A stretch of 64,000 nucleotides of DNA from Sesamum alatum (Eukaryota; Streptophyta; Magnoliopsida; Lamiales; Pedaliaceae). A model generated the notes under the pieces. That model was not told the origin of the DNA and did no database searches. It was given only the letters and a program-made list of their open reading frames with translations. The position numbers and the translations under genes are program-made. Shown one piece after another: positions 13,531 to 23,294 of the stretch (position 1 is the stretch's first letter; each line of letters starts with the position of its first letter). The DNA lies in the NCBI GenBank assembly GCA_034509735.1, contig JACGWO010000001.1:15950854-16014853 (forward strand), given 5' to 3'.

Positions 13531-13690
13531 ACTTGGTAGTGGTGCTGGCGGCGGTGGCTGAGGACGGCGTCTGAAACAGCGGCGGTGGCTGAGGGTCAAT
13601 CGAACAGGCGGTGGCGGTGGATGGAGCAAGCGAGGGCGGGGGGGGGGGATCTCCACGTACGGTGGATGGAGGCGGCAAGTAAGGTGAATA

Positions 13691-13692
13691 GA

Positions 13693-13750
<58 letters not shown>
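13691..13750. repeat. (GT)n(GA)n microsatellite
   Basis: A run of GT dinucleotides followed by about 20 GA dinucleotides, in the leader of the CACTA TNPA gene. It generates the serine/leucine-rich minus-strand ORFs here, which are not genes. Confidence 0.95.
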
Positions 13751-13753
<3 letters not shown>

Positions 13754-13799
13754 CTTTTGGGCAAAAGTGAGAAAAAAGATTAGCCAAGGGGCGAATTTA

Positions 13800-15270
13800 T
13801 ATAAATTGGTTGGAACGGTCATCATTTTATAGGACAGTTCCCACAACCGGTCCAAATAACGAATACGACGTCATTTTTGCATTAATACAATATCGTTTTA
13901 ATAACTTGTACTCATGTTGACCTAAATAGGAACGGTCTGTTAATTGTATTACCGTTCCCATTACCGTGCCCACCTAAGGCCGTTCCTAAATTACAGTTGA
14001 TCGTTCCTATATCAATTCCATATACTTATTTTAAGCAATTGCACTAATAGGAACGGTTACTCAGTACGAAAATTGTTCCCATTACCGTTCCTAATTAAAT
14101 ACACGGTGTCATTTCCTGACACCCACATAGTAACCGTTCCTACATTCAAGTGGAACCGTTCCTATATGTATTCCAATATTTCTTTTATCTAGTAAAATAA
14201 TAACTATAGATTAAGAAAAACGCATTCCGATCACTCATCTGATTGAATAAAGATATACAACTGGATAATTAATGAATTTGACTGTATATAGTAATTTTTA
14301 GAAAATACACACACGTTCAGAATATGAAGTTGTTTTTGTATATTTATTTTTGTTAGTATTTCACAGATGTAACTAGGATCCTATGTTGTTGTACTGTACG
14401 GCATAATCAGACCGTCAAAATTCTAATCAAACAATTAGATATGATGTACCATACAAAATAACACATTATATGTAGTTTTGCGGAATTTCGGTGTGCGATT
14501 CTCGAGATATCGTATCCGGTCAATATTCATCGTAAGAAAAACAGATGCATCCTTAAATCCGGGTTGCTGATTGAAAATCAGACCGTTGGACCTTAATTCA
14601 TATCCATAAGCTTGTATGTGTTAAAACATAGTGTCGATCCGGCTGACGGATGTTGAGATATCAGACCAACTGGTTGGAATTGTAATACTAGGAACGGTCA
14701 CCTAATAGACAAGGTGTTCCCAATACCGTTCCTAATGGAAAGGACGATGTCGTTTTAATGCACACACGTATCTACCGTTCCTATTGACAATTGGAACGGT
14801 CGTATATAAACTGACCGGTCCAATAGTTGAATTTCCCACCAATTTTTCATTGGGCGCCAAAACGAAATATTGGACTTCACTTTGGAACGGTCGTAGGTTT
14901 TCACCTACCGTTCCTATTTCAAATTTCCTTCATTTTTTTTTATTAGCCACCATATTTGAAATATTGTACCTCAAATAGGAATGGTCCTGATAAATATGGA
15001 CCGTTCCTATTTTAAATTTCCCTCATTTTTTTTTATTAGCGGCCATATTTGAAATATTGTACCTCAAATAGGAACGGTCCTCAGAAATATGGATTGTTCC
15101 TAATTCAAATTTTTCTCATTTTTTTTAATTAGCCGCCATATTTGAAAATTTGTACCTTAAATAGGAACGGTCCTGATAAATTTGGACCGTTCCTAATTCA
15201 AATTTCTCTCATTTTTTTTGTTTGGCACCTATTCAAATTGTTGTACCTATATTAGGAACAGTGGTTAGAA
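13800..15270. repeat. Internal CCGTTCC repeat arrays between the two CACTA genes
   Basis: ACCGTTCC/GGAACGGT motifs recur in two clusters (about 13810-14170 and 14690-15270) lying between the TNPD and TNPA relics rather than at a terminus. The second cluster is a near-tandem series of about 120-bp units, each with a GGAACGGTCC ... GGACCGTTCCTA pair, a CATTTTTTT tract and a GCCATATTTGAAA segment. Confidence 0.75.
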
Positions 15271-15561
15271 TAAAATATCCGTTTCTATTTTTAAAATTTA
15301 TTCTGATTTCTTAGAATAATCAAAATACATCTATCGAATACAATTTTTACAATAACTGTAATAAAAAAATTACAGAAATTTTTTGGAAAATTCAATAAGT
15401 CTCTTCATTGGTTGGTCCGCAGCATGAACTACATCAAAAACATGGTCTGACAAGCCAGACACATAATCATAGGGCCCCGAATCGTAATATGAACTAGGAC
15501 CCACATCAGATGGACAATACCGAGTACCATCATCAGTCGGTCCCTCCTGGTTGTACGAAAA

Positions 15562-15972
15562 CTAGAATGACGGCCCGGCGGCATTGAATACCATCCCCTG
15601 CGCCCAATCCATCTGAGCCGCATCACCCCAATGCAAACTACCCTCCTCCTCCTCGGGTGGCGTTTGTTGCTGCTGCTGCACAGGGGGCGCTGTCAATGCT
15701 TTAAAGTATTCCTGCACCCTCTCCTCACCATGCGAAGTCCAATTGTAATACTCTGGCATAAACCCTTTCATACACAAATCAAAATTTACCTCGTCTGGTG
15801 TTTTGAACCGTTCGTTTTTGCACTTCCGGCAGGGACACTTAATCTTGTCCCCGTCTATATATGCACGCTGAGACTGGGCCCATTCTAAAAATATTGTAAC
15901 ACCATCCTCAAACTCCGGCGTCACACCCAGGACGTATCGATCATACATCCATTTTCCCAACTGTCTTAACAT
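15562..15972 (-). pseudogene. CACTA TNPD transposase, N-terminal fragment (transposase-associated domain)
   Basis: From the ATG at 15972 the frame opens MLRQLGKWMYDRYVLG and carries the transposase-associated domain: FEDGVTIFLEWAQSQ, then CPCRKCKNERF, then YYNWTSHGEERVQEYF. A polyglutamine stretch follows (near residues 96-100). The frame stops at a TAG (15562-15564) but remains recognisable to about 15410 (YVSGLSDHVFDVVHAADQP), where it jumps out of homology. The Transposase_21 catalytic part, seen in the sister element at 57155-57850, is absent, so this element cannot make its own transposase. An upstream intron is suggested by the splice-like sequence before the ATG. Confidence 0.85.
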
Positions 15973-16229
15973 GATTGGTCCTACGTATAATTCACAACAG
16001 TATGCAATTAAATAACGAGAGTTATATATATATACACAAAAATAACAGAATTTTGCATACTTACCTGAGCAAAACACCTATTAATATAAATGCAAAATTC
16101 GCGCTCGGTAATTGATATGTTCGATTTTCCGTATAAAGAATCAAGGGAGGGGGGGAGTTACAACAATATGAGTTGGAGAGTAATTATAAGAACAATGACA
16201 AAGAAGGGGGACATATATATAGAAAATAT

Positions 16230-16883
16230 TGGAACGGGCATTGGAATATTATTTGGAACACAAAACTAGCCGTTTAAATATAGCCGTTGTTCCAGCTTTA
16301 GGAACGGCCTCAGGAGGGGTAATAGGAACGCTAAAATTACCGTTGTAATATAGCCGTTAGTGCATATTAGGAACGGTATGAGGCACACTAAAAAGGACCA
16401 TTCCTAATTGGAGTACAGTTGGGAACGATCATTGTAACAATATTGCACTTACTATATACCCACAATTTAGAACGATAATTGCATTATTTTTTGCCCATGG
16501 CGTAAAAGGGTCTTCTGTAGGACTACATGTTGGAACGGTCAGTCCACCGGTCCAAATAGACCCGGCCATTGGAACCCATATAGCAACGGTAAGTGTTCCC
16601 GATCGACTAACCGTTCCAAATTTCACACATGTGTTCCAAATTGAAGTTCAATATATATCAGGTCCCTTTTAGGAACGGTTATAGGTGTACAAATTGGCTC
16701 ACATTTGTTGGCACTCTAATAGGAACGGTCGAGCCATTCCTATTAATTTGTATTACAATTATCACGACAGTGACGTTATCAACGGTTTACCGTTCCACAA
16801 CTGTTCCTTGAACCGTTCCTATTAGGAATGGTAACTGGAACAGTCGTCTCTATCTGTTCCTATTCCCGTATTTTTTTGTAGTG
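16230..16883. repeat. CACTA subterminal repeat array (right)
   Basis: Dense GGAACGGT and CCGTTCC motifs up to the right terminal inverted repeat. This is the TNPD-side end of the element. Confidence 0.85.
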
Positions 16884-17051
16884 CTTGATTAGTTGCCAAT
16901 TTATCATTCTCTATGAATTATTAGTTAAATTGGATACTATTCAAGAAGAATGTCTTTGGCTAAGTACTTAGTAATTTTCAATATTTTTTGTTTCTGGTAC
17001 AATTTTCAAACAAGTGAAAACCTCCTCAATCCCCTCACTTATCTATGTATA

Positions 17052-17407
17052 TCTATATTATTTATTAAGTAAGAGACCTCTAAATTAACCACCACATTTA
17101 ATAAAATCTATACCTTATTATTAAGGGAGAACACCAAGTTGGTATCTCCCAATTTTTGATATGTTTTTTTTTTTTAAATATTTATTTTTTTCTTTATTAT
17201 CTACCTTTCCACTCTCCCATTATTCTTTTATAGTTATTTCTTTTTTTCTATTTTATTTTCATACATATTTTTTCTCACTATTTTCTTATAAATTAAATAT
17301 TAACTTATTATTTTATATATATAATTTATTAAATAATTTTTATAAATATTTTGTTTATATAATATTACAGAATTTGCACACATATCGTGTGTGCCATAAA
17401 TTACTAG
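17052..17407 (+). mobile_element. Short non-autonomous Helitron
   Basis: It starts TCTATATTATTTATTAAG just after an A and ends CTAG just before a T, the A|TC...CTRR|T insertion signature. A short hairpin (CACACATATCGTGTGTG) lies 11 bp before the CTAG. No coding capacity; the interior is very AT-rich. Confidence 0.7.
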
Positions 17408-18501
17408 TATGAATTACCTGAGATGCCACTAATTTTATTTTATTTCTTCAATAAATAACACTTTGTATTGATAGTTTTCTACACATACACATTTAAAGTT
17501 AATTCATTTCATCTGTTTTGATCAATTATCTGCCTGAGGCCCTTCGACAGATATCGAGGATACTTCAGCACAGGATGCATCAAGAGCGGTCGCTTAGTAT
17601 ATTGCGGAGTACGCTGCACTGCCAAGATCCCCTCGCTACCCTCATAGAGGTCCTGGAATAGGCCTAATCCCTGTGAATAACGACTAGAGGGCAGTAAGTC
17701 AATATCGAAGCGAACACCTCGAGGAGGAGGTGGAGAGCAGGCCTTCCTATCGGAAGAGGAGCTGTCCTCACCACCACCAAGAGACGCACCACCGAAAGGG
17801 CGTGTGTTTAGTTAGTAAATATAATAAAAAAAATCTAAGGGATAGTTTACACCGTCCTCCCTTAAGGTTTGGTGTAATTATACGTAGATCCCGTCTGGCT
17901 TGAAAAATACACCTAGTAATCATGATGTTTGTTTTCGTCCAACGAAAAAATTCCTGCATTAGTCAAAATTAAAAAAAAAAATTGTCAATATTAGCTAAAA
18001 AGTAGTATCAAAGAAAATCAATGTTTATTCAAAATTGATTTAATACTGTTGGGGGCACAACAAATCTATTATAATTAAACTACCTTTATACGTCTTTTAC
18101 ACATGCTAGTACATGTGATGATGTATATTCCATCCTTACAAGGATAGTTTGGTCAAAAAAAAAATTTATTTGGCATGTAATAAATCAGTAATAAGTTAGT
18201 CAGGGGTAAATATGAATCTTTTTTTTATTGTTTTACTAATATTAGCAAAGTATGTGACTTTTGACTAATGAAAAGATCTATTTATTGGATAAAAATAAAA
18301 ACCAGTAAATTCTAAATGTATTTTGTCCAAATAATAGAGAATTTATGTATAATATACCAAATTTTATGGAAGAATAATATATATCTTTAATTATTGATAC
18401 GCATTGAGTATGATTTCACTCGCTATTTTTTACAAATTAAGAGACATAAGGGTCTAACACTCATCTTTACAAAGCACTGTAAAATAATTCATCAATTGTT
18501 C
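17408..18501. other. Intergenic DNA with an unidentified open frame
   Basis: Most is AT-rich with no gene. About 17530-17805 has clearly higher GC and an open minus-strand frame of roughly 90 codons without an ATG, including RGVRFDIDLLPSSRY, GLGLFQDLYEG and RPLLMHPVLKYPRYLSKGL. I do not recognise the family; it may be an exon fragment of an old transposon or captured gene. The stretch 17826-17920 resembles a terminal inverted repeat of the Mutator-like families described here. Confidence 0.35.
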
Positions 18502-19686
18502 TAAAAACTTGGGTAAACAACACTTTTGGTCCTTAAACTCTGCCACTTATTCACTTTTGGTCCCTCATGTGTCCCACTCATCAGATTTGGTCCCCCAAAT
18601 TTAAAAATTCCATCATTTTTTGGTCATTTCGTTAAATTTTCTGTGAAACTTAATGGAATTCTTAAAAATAAAAAGAAAGACGCACTTGTGCTCAAGGGAA
18701 CACAAACCTGAATCATAAGTGTAACAAAACAAGCTCCATACCACTGGACCGACTCTGCTACTTGAGTTTTTACTCACCTAAAATCTACTTATCTCTGAAG
18801 TATGGTGTAGTAGCCCCAAATTCGTTTTCTGGTTTATTAATCTCCCAAATTTTACAAAACGTCTCTAAAGTGTTGTATTAGCCCCAAACAACAAATTAAA
18901 TACATAAGTCATAAAATTCCACAAGAATAATTCTAAAAAACTCAACAAGAACACATAAGTCATAAAAATTCCACAAGAATACATAAGTCATAAAAGTCAT
19001 AAAAATACCAAATAATGTCATAAAAGTCTAAACAATACATAAGTCATGTCATCAAATACATAAAAAATAATCTTGAAAATATTTTAAACATCAATTAAAC
19101 ATAATTCAAATATTGGTCCATTACAACAAGAATATTTATTGCTTGTCCTTTTTTTTCCTCCTTATTTCTACTTCCACTTGGCCTTTCATGTGGATTTATC
19201 TTTGATTGACTTCCAAGTGCAGGTTTAAATTTTGGTAGAATGATGAAATTCATGCCTCCCTTCACATAACTGGAGTTGAAACTTTTGATGATTGAGTGAC
19301 CTGCATAAAACACCAAAAGCCTAAATACTTTCATTTTAAATTAGAATTACAAATTAAAAAATTGAATCGTCATTGCACTCGTCAAGTTTACATTAATTGT
19401 TGAAATAGTATTTGATGTCCCTCCCACGTTCACTTCAACATTCCTTTGAATTATCTCTTCTTTTCACTTGAAAAACACCAAATATATAAGTTAGGGATAA
19501 TTGCACTTTTGGTACCCCGGGTATGACTTTATTTCACCTTTGGTACCCCCTGTTTTCATGTCATCATTTTGGCGGGAAAATTGGCAGTTTTTTGCCTAAT
19601 TAAGCACATGTTTAACTACCATTTATTACACCACAAAAACTAGAGTTGAAAAAGTAAAATTGAGAATATTTTGGGAAAAAAAAGAG

Positions 19687-19990
19687 GTATGAGGAGAAAT
19701 CAGTTTCAATCTTACTCAAATACGAGCGTGGGTTCGTCTAATGAGAACATTTATGTGGAAAAAATGTATTGTGAGTGTGGAATTGAGCTACTATTGAAGA
19801 CTTCTTAGACCAAAATAAATCCGGGAAGAAGGTGTTGAAATTACGGGTAAATTTATATTTTATTCTTATTTAGTTTGTGTTTTTTATTATATACCATTAA
19901 TTCTTGTTTTTATTTTTTCGGTCACAGAAAAGGGAATATTGTGGAGTTTTTAGATGGTTTGATCCGGAAATGTGCACAAGATCGAAGCAA
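19687..19990 (+). pseudogene. Captured GRF zinc-finger gene fragment, left copy with two exons
   Basis: The ATG at 19690-19692 opens MRRNQFQSYSN, followed by YCECGIELLLKTS, a TAG, then TKINPGRRC and a second stop. After an intron-like GTAAAT...TCACAG, a second exon reads YCGVFRWFDPEMCTRSK. The C-x-CG ... NPGRR ... FRWFDPEM order is that of GRF-type zinc fingers (a small zinc-binding domain in nucleic-acid-related proteins). Stop codons show it is not translated. Exon 2 lies in the hairpin spacer and is present only once. Confidence 0.7.
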
Positions 19991-20040
19991 ACAAAAATAC
20001 AAAAAATAAATAAGAATATTTTTTCCCGTAAAAACAAGAA

Positions 20041-20272
20041 TTAATGGTATATAATCAAAAACATAAAATAAGTAAGAATAAAATATAAATTTACCCCGTA
20101 ACTAGAACATGCCCAAAACCTTCTTCCCGAATTTATTTTGGTCCAAGAAGTCTTCAATGGTAGCTTAATTCCACACTCACAATACATTTTTTCCACATAA
20201 ATGTTCTCATTAGACGAACCCACACTCATATTTGAGTAAGATTGAAACTGATTTCTCCTTATACCTCTCGTT
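20041..20272 (-). pseudogene. Captured GRF zinc-finger exon, right inverted copy
   Basis: The inverted partner of 19687-19860. It keeps an open zinc-finger exon, YCECGIKLPLKTSWTKINSG then RRFWACSSYG, with no internal stop. Its initiator, however, is ATA where the left arm has ATG. The two copies therefore carry complementary damage: start intact on the left, domain intact on the right. Confidence 0.75.
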
Positions 20273-20619
20273 TTTTTTCCAAAATATTCTCAATATTACT
20301 GTTTCAACTCTAGTTTTTGTGGTGTAGTAAATGGTAGTCAAACATGTGCTTAAATAGGCAAAAAACTGCCAATTTTCCCGCCAAAATGACTTTGACCGTT
20401 AACTCTGACGGTCAACTAACGACAGGTATTCAACTCGATGAAAAAAGAAAATTTTGGGTATCAACATTGATGACATGGAAACAGGGGGTACCAAAAGTGA
20501 AATAAGGCTATACCTGGGGTACCAAAAGTGAAATTATCCCTACAAGTTACAAAATCATGATATCATAAAATATAAATAAAGAAAACATCTTTCAGATAAC
20601 ACAATTATTTTAAAGACTT

Positions 20620-20930
20620 ACTGGTAGTTTTTTGGGCCTCGATTGTGTGTTGTTGCTCCTTGTAGTAGGTTGAGAGGCTGGACTTGTCATCTCTACCACA
20701 TTATCTACAGGTGCTGAAGGAGGTGAACTATACGACGTCTTCTCCATATTCTTGCAAGTTCTTGAATTATGGCCTGTCCCTCTACAGGTACCACATTTCT
20801 TTGATTTTTCTTATTTTTGTGGGATTGATGGCAACAGGCGGCTCATCCGACTCCCTCCTCCTTAGTTTTTTGGGCCTCCCAGGCTTGTTTTCACCATAGT
20901 TCTCCTCTTTGTCGTCACCACTGCTCCTTC
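20620..20930 (-). pseudogene. MULE transposase C-terminal remnant with zinc knuckle
   Basis: Minus-strand reading NKPGRPKKLRRRESDEPP then NPTKIRKIK; after a frame change it reads KCGTCRGTGHNSRTC, a CX2CX4HX4C zinc knuckle, then a serine/proline-rich tail. The GRPKK basic stretch followed by such a knuckle is the usual C-terminus of MuDR-type transposases. The catalytic region is gone, so only the tail survives beside the right inverted repeat. Confidence 0.7.
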
Positions 20931-21078
20931 GTCGAGCCGCTGCTCGTAGCACATCAATGCTAGGGTTTTAGAAGTAAAAAATTTCGATTTGATGTGGCTG
21001 ATTTGGGGCTATTACTACATAGTTCAGAGAATTTTTAAAATAAATAGATTTTGGGTGAGTAAAAATTCAAGTGGTAGA

Positions 21079-21145
21079 CTTGGTTTATTGGTATAGAGCT
21101 TGTTTTGTTACATTTAATATTTAGGTTCGATTCTCTTGAGCACAA
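21079..21145 (+). other. tRNA-like sequence inside the terminal inverted repeat
   Basis: A-box-like TTTATTGGTATAGAGC and B-box-like GGTTCGATTC are spaced roughly as in a tRNA, with a partly matching inverted partner at 18700-18770. No acceptor or anticodon stem closes well, so it is not called as a tRNA gene. Confidence 0.25.
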
Positions 21146-21321
21146 TTTTCTTTTTTTTTAAAAAAAAAATTGTTACTTTTAACAGAAAATTTAACGGAAT
21201 AACAAAAGATAATGAAATCTTTAAATTTGAGGAATCAAATTTAATGAGTAGTATACATAAGGGATCAAAAATAGATAAGTGGCATAGTTTAGGTATCAAT
21301 TGATGTTTACCCTAAAAACTT

Positions 21322-21720
21322 CAACTACGGAAACGAAGAATTTTCAAATAAATCAATTAAGCAAGCCTACCTCTAATTAAACTTGAATGATAATTCCTAA
21401 GTCAAAATGATCCCAATTTTGTGCCAAAAATTGAAGAAAACTAAAAAAAAAGAATAAATTAATACTTCCAATAAAAAATATTTAAGTAAAAAGAAAAAGT
21501 CAAGAAGTGGTATGTGGGATGGTTGGAGGTTGCTTGCTGGCCTGCATTGTTTATGGTCACAATCACATAGTGGCCAAATATAATTAAATCCCATTGGTCT
21601 GCCAGTAACCAAACCATTTCACAAATAATTAAATTATTCATTCCTATATACTTTTTTTATTTGTAAATTTCTTCTTTAATATAGTTTATTCCACAATAGA
21701 ATAATATTTTCTTTCTCCAT
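21322..21720. other. Upstream intergenic region of the Tubby-like gene
   Basis: AT-rich, no gene recognised; short minus-strand frames here have no recognisable domain. It borders the promoter region of the F-box gene. Confidence 0.4.
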
Positions 21721-21892
21721 TACAACCCCCCGGCCCCCACCCCACCCCACCCCCACCTTTCTCCCTCCTTCCCTCTGTGTCTGGTTCTTTGTACTAGATT
21801 TAATCCATTTTAGAGTCCGGATGAGACACCCTTTTTCTCTCTCTGTATGTAGCTGTGACCTGTGACTGAGAGAAGGTGAGTTTATGTGAGTG

Positions 21893-21923
<31 letters not shown>

Positions 21924-23294
21924 TTCTTAGGTCTGACCCACCTTTTCTTTTTCTTGATCTGCTTCTTCTCTGTTTTAAAAAAAATTGTCTGAGATTTTGG
22001 ACTGGATATATACTTACACATACTTAGATGGGGTTTTGAAGATATATTTTTCCTTTTTTGGGTTTTTGGTCCTCTAAGGTATAGATCTCTGATCTCATTT
22101 CCTTCAGCTTGAATTTTTCTTGGTAAAGGTGGATGCTTTTGTGCTTCAAGTCAATGCTTCCTTCATTCACATTTGATGAATCTTTTCTACAACTTTCTAG
22201 TTAGATTTGCTGAGGAAATTTAGAATCTTGTGATTCAGTTCAGATTTCTGCTACTGGTTCAATTTTTGTTCTGGGGTTTTTCGTTTTCTTTTTCTCAATT
22301 CTTTTGTGTAATTTGTTTAATCATACTGTTTGAGAAAAAGGGTTGTGGGTTTATGTTCAAGACTTGATGCTGGTGATTGTGGAAGGGATGAATTCTCCAA
22401 AAATGTGTGTTTTTTTGCATATATTTAAGCTTGACTTTTTATACTTAAGTAATATTTTTGGTTTTTTGCAGATCTCTGAAGAAATAATAGAACTTTGTTC
22501 TTTCTTGCAGTCCTTCGAGCAGGTTTTACTACTTCTTGCATTCAGATTTGTATTGTGATTGTGGTTCTTTATGGTTTGTTTTAAGTTGTCTTGTACTTTG
22601 CATATACTGCTTAGAAAATACAGGTCCAGGGTATCATTCTAAGCTCCAAATACTATGTTGATGTTTCTTAAAGTTAGCTCAGATTTCAGGGCAACTATTA
22701 CGCTCAATTAAATATCGATTCTGCGGTTTGGAGTTTCCTTTTGTTGCAGTTTGAACTTTATGGGGTGGTTTAGTTTCTATACAGGGCAGTAGCCAGATAG
22801 AATTCTTTTACAGGGCTCGTTTGCGGTAACGGTTAATCTCATCGTAGTGCAAGCTTGCAAATTATGCAAATTTTTGGGCTTTCCTGAAAATATTATTGGC
22901 TTTTGTGTTTAAAGATGTATTCTAAGTGGGAAATTTTAAGGTTTATTGGCTAAAAGTGGATCTTTCTTAGCTGGTTTATTCTTTGCTTCTCAGCAAGTTG
23001 AAGTATTGAAGTTAAACTCACTTCTAGAACCTGGAAGAGCTGTATCTTGTAGAAGTATTTGGTTTCACTCTACTATAGGTCTATATGAAACTGCCCTATG
23101 GAACTTACTGTTTTGTTTTGTTTTTCTTCTTCGCCCGTTGAATGTCTTTTCTCCTTTTTCTTCTTTGCAAGTTACTTATTATTCTGAAAATTGTTCCTCT
23201 GTTGGTAATTTGCAGCTGATTTCACGTTTCGACTGGCTTAGAAATTACTGGGGTACTTCTCACGTTGGTTCCTATTTAGCATTTCGGAGGTTCA
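21721..23294 (+). promoter_or_regulatory. Promoter-proximal and 5' UTR region of the Tubby-like gene
   Basis: A C-rich tract (21725-21775) and CT-rich leader-like sequence, then a (TA)n(TG)n microsatellite (21895-21922), then about 1.3 kb of T-rich DNA without coding potential. A consensus splice acceptor TTTGCAG ends at 23215, 79 bp before the start codon, so the leader probably contains at least one intron. Exact transcription start not determinable. Confidence 0.5.

Larger units (their letters stand above)
9750..16883 (-). mobile_element. CACTA (En/Spm-like) DNA transposon, complete ends
   Basis: The terminal inverted repeats are CATTACAAAAAAATACGGGA on the left and the reverse complement of CACTACAAAAAAATACGGGA on the right. 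A CTT target duplication flanks both ends (9747-9749 and 16884-16886). Both ends are packed with ACCGTTCC/GGAACGGT subterminal motifs. Both relic transposase genes read on the minus strand: a TNPD fragment (15562-15972) and a TNPA-like gene (10703-12181). A large part of TNPD is missing, so the element is non-autonomous. One terminal base differs between ends (CAT versus CAC). Confidence 0.92.
19494..20540. mobile_element. Nested Mutator-like element with hairpin arms carrying a captured GRF zinc finger
   Basis: Ends are GGGATAATT.../...AATTATCCC, flanked by TATAAGTTA (19485-19493) and TACAAGTTA (20541-20549), a 9-bp target duplication with one change. The two arms (about 19494-19920 and 20038-20540) are long inverted copies covering most of the element, separated by roughly 120 bp. 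Each arm holds the same exon of a GRF-type zinc-finger gene, pointing towards the centre. A transcript across it would fold into a long hairpin. Confidence 0.85.
18511..21312. mobile_element. Mutator-like element with perfect 9-bp target duplication
   Basis: TAAAAACTT occurs immediately outside both ends (18502-18510 and 21313-21321). The termini GGGTAAACA... and ...TGTTTACCC lead into long imperfect inverted repeats of roughly 300 bp (18511-18835 and 20990-21312). Inside lie the zinc-knuckle end of a MULE transposase (minus strand, about 20620-20930) and a second nested element (19494-20540). The 9-bp duplication and long inverted repeats are Mutator superfamily hallmarks. Confidence 0.9.

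Noticed and set aside
13414..13855. Serine/leucine- and proline-rich minus-strand ORFs
   Set aside because: They are translations of a (GT)n(GA)n microsatellite and a C-rich leader inside a CACTA element.
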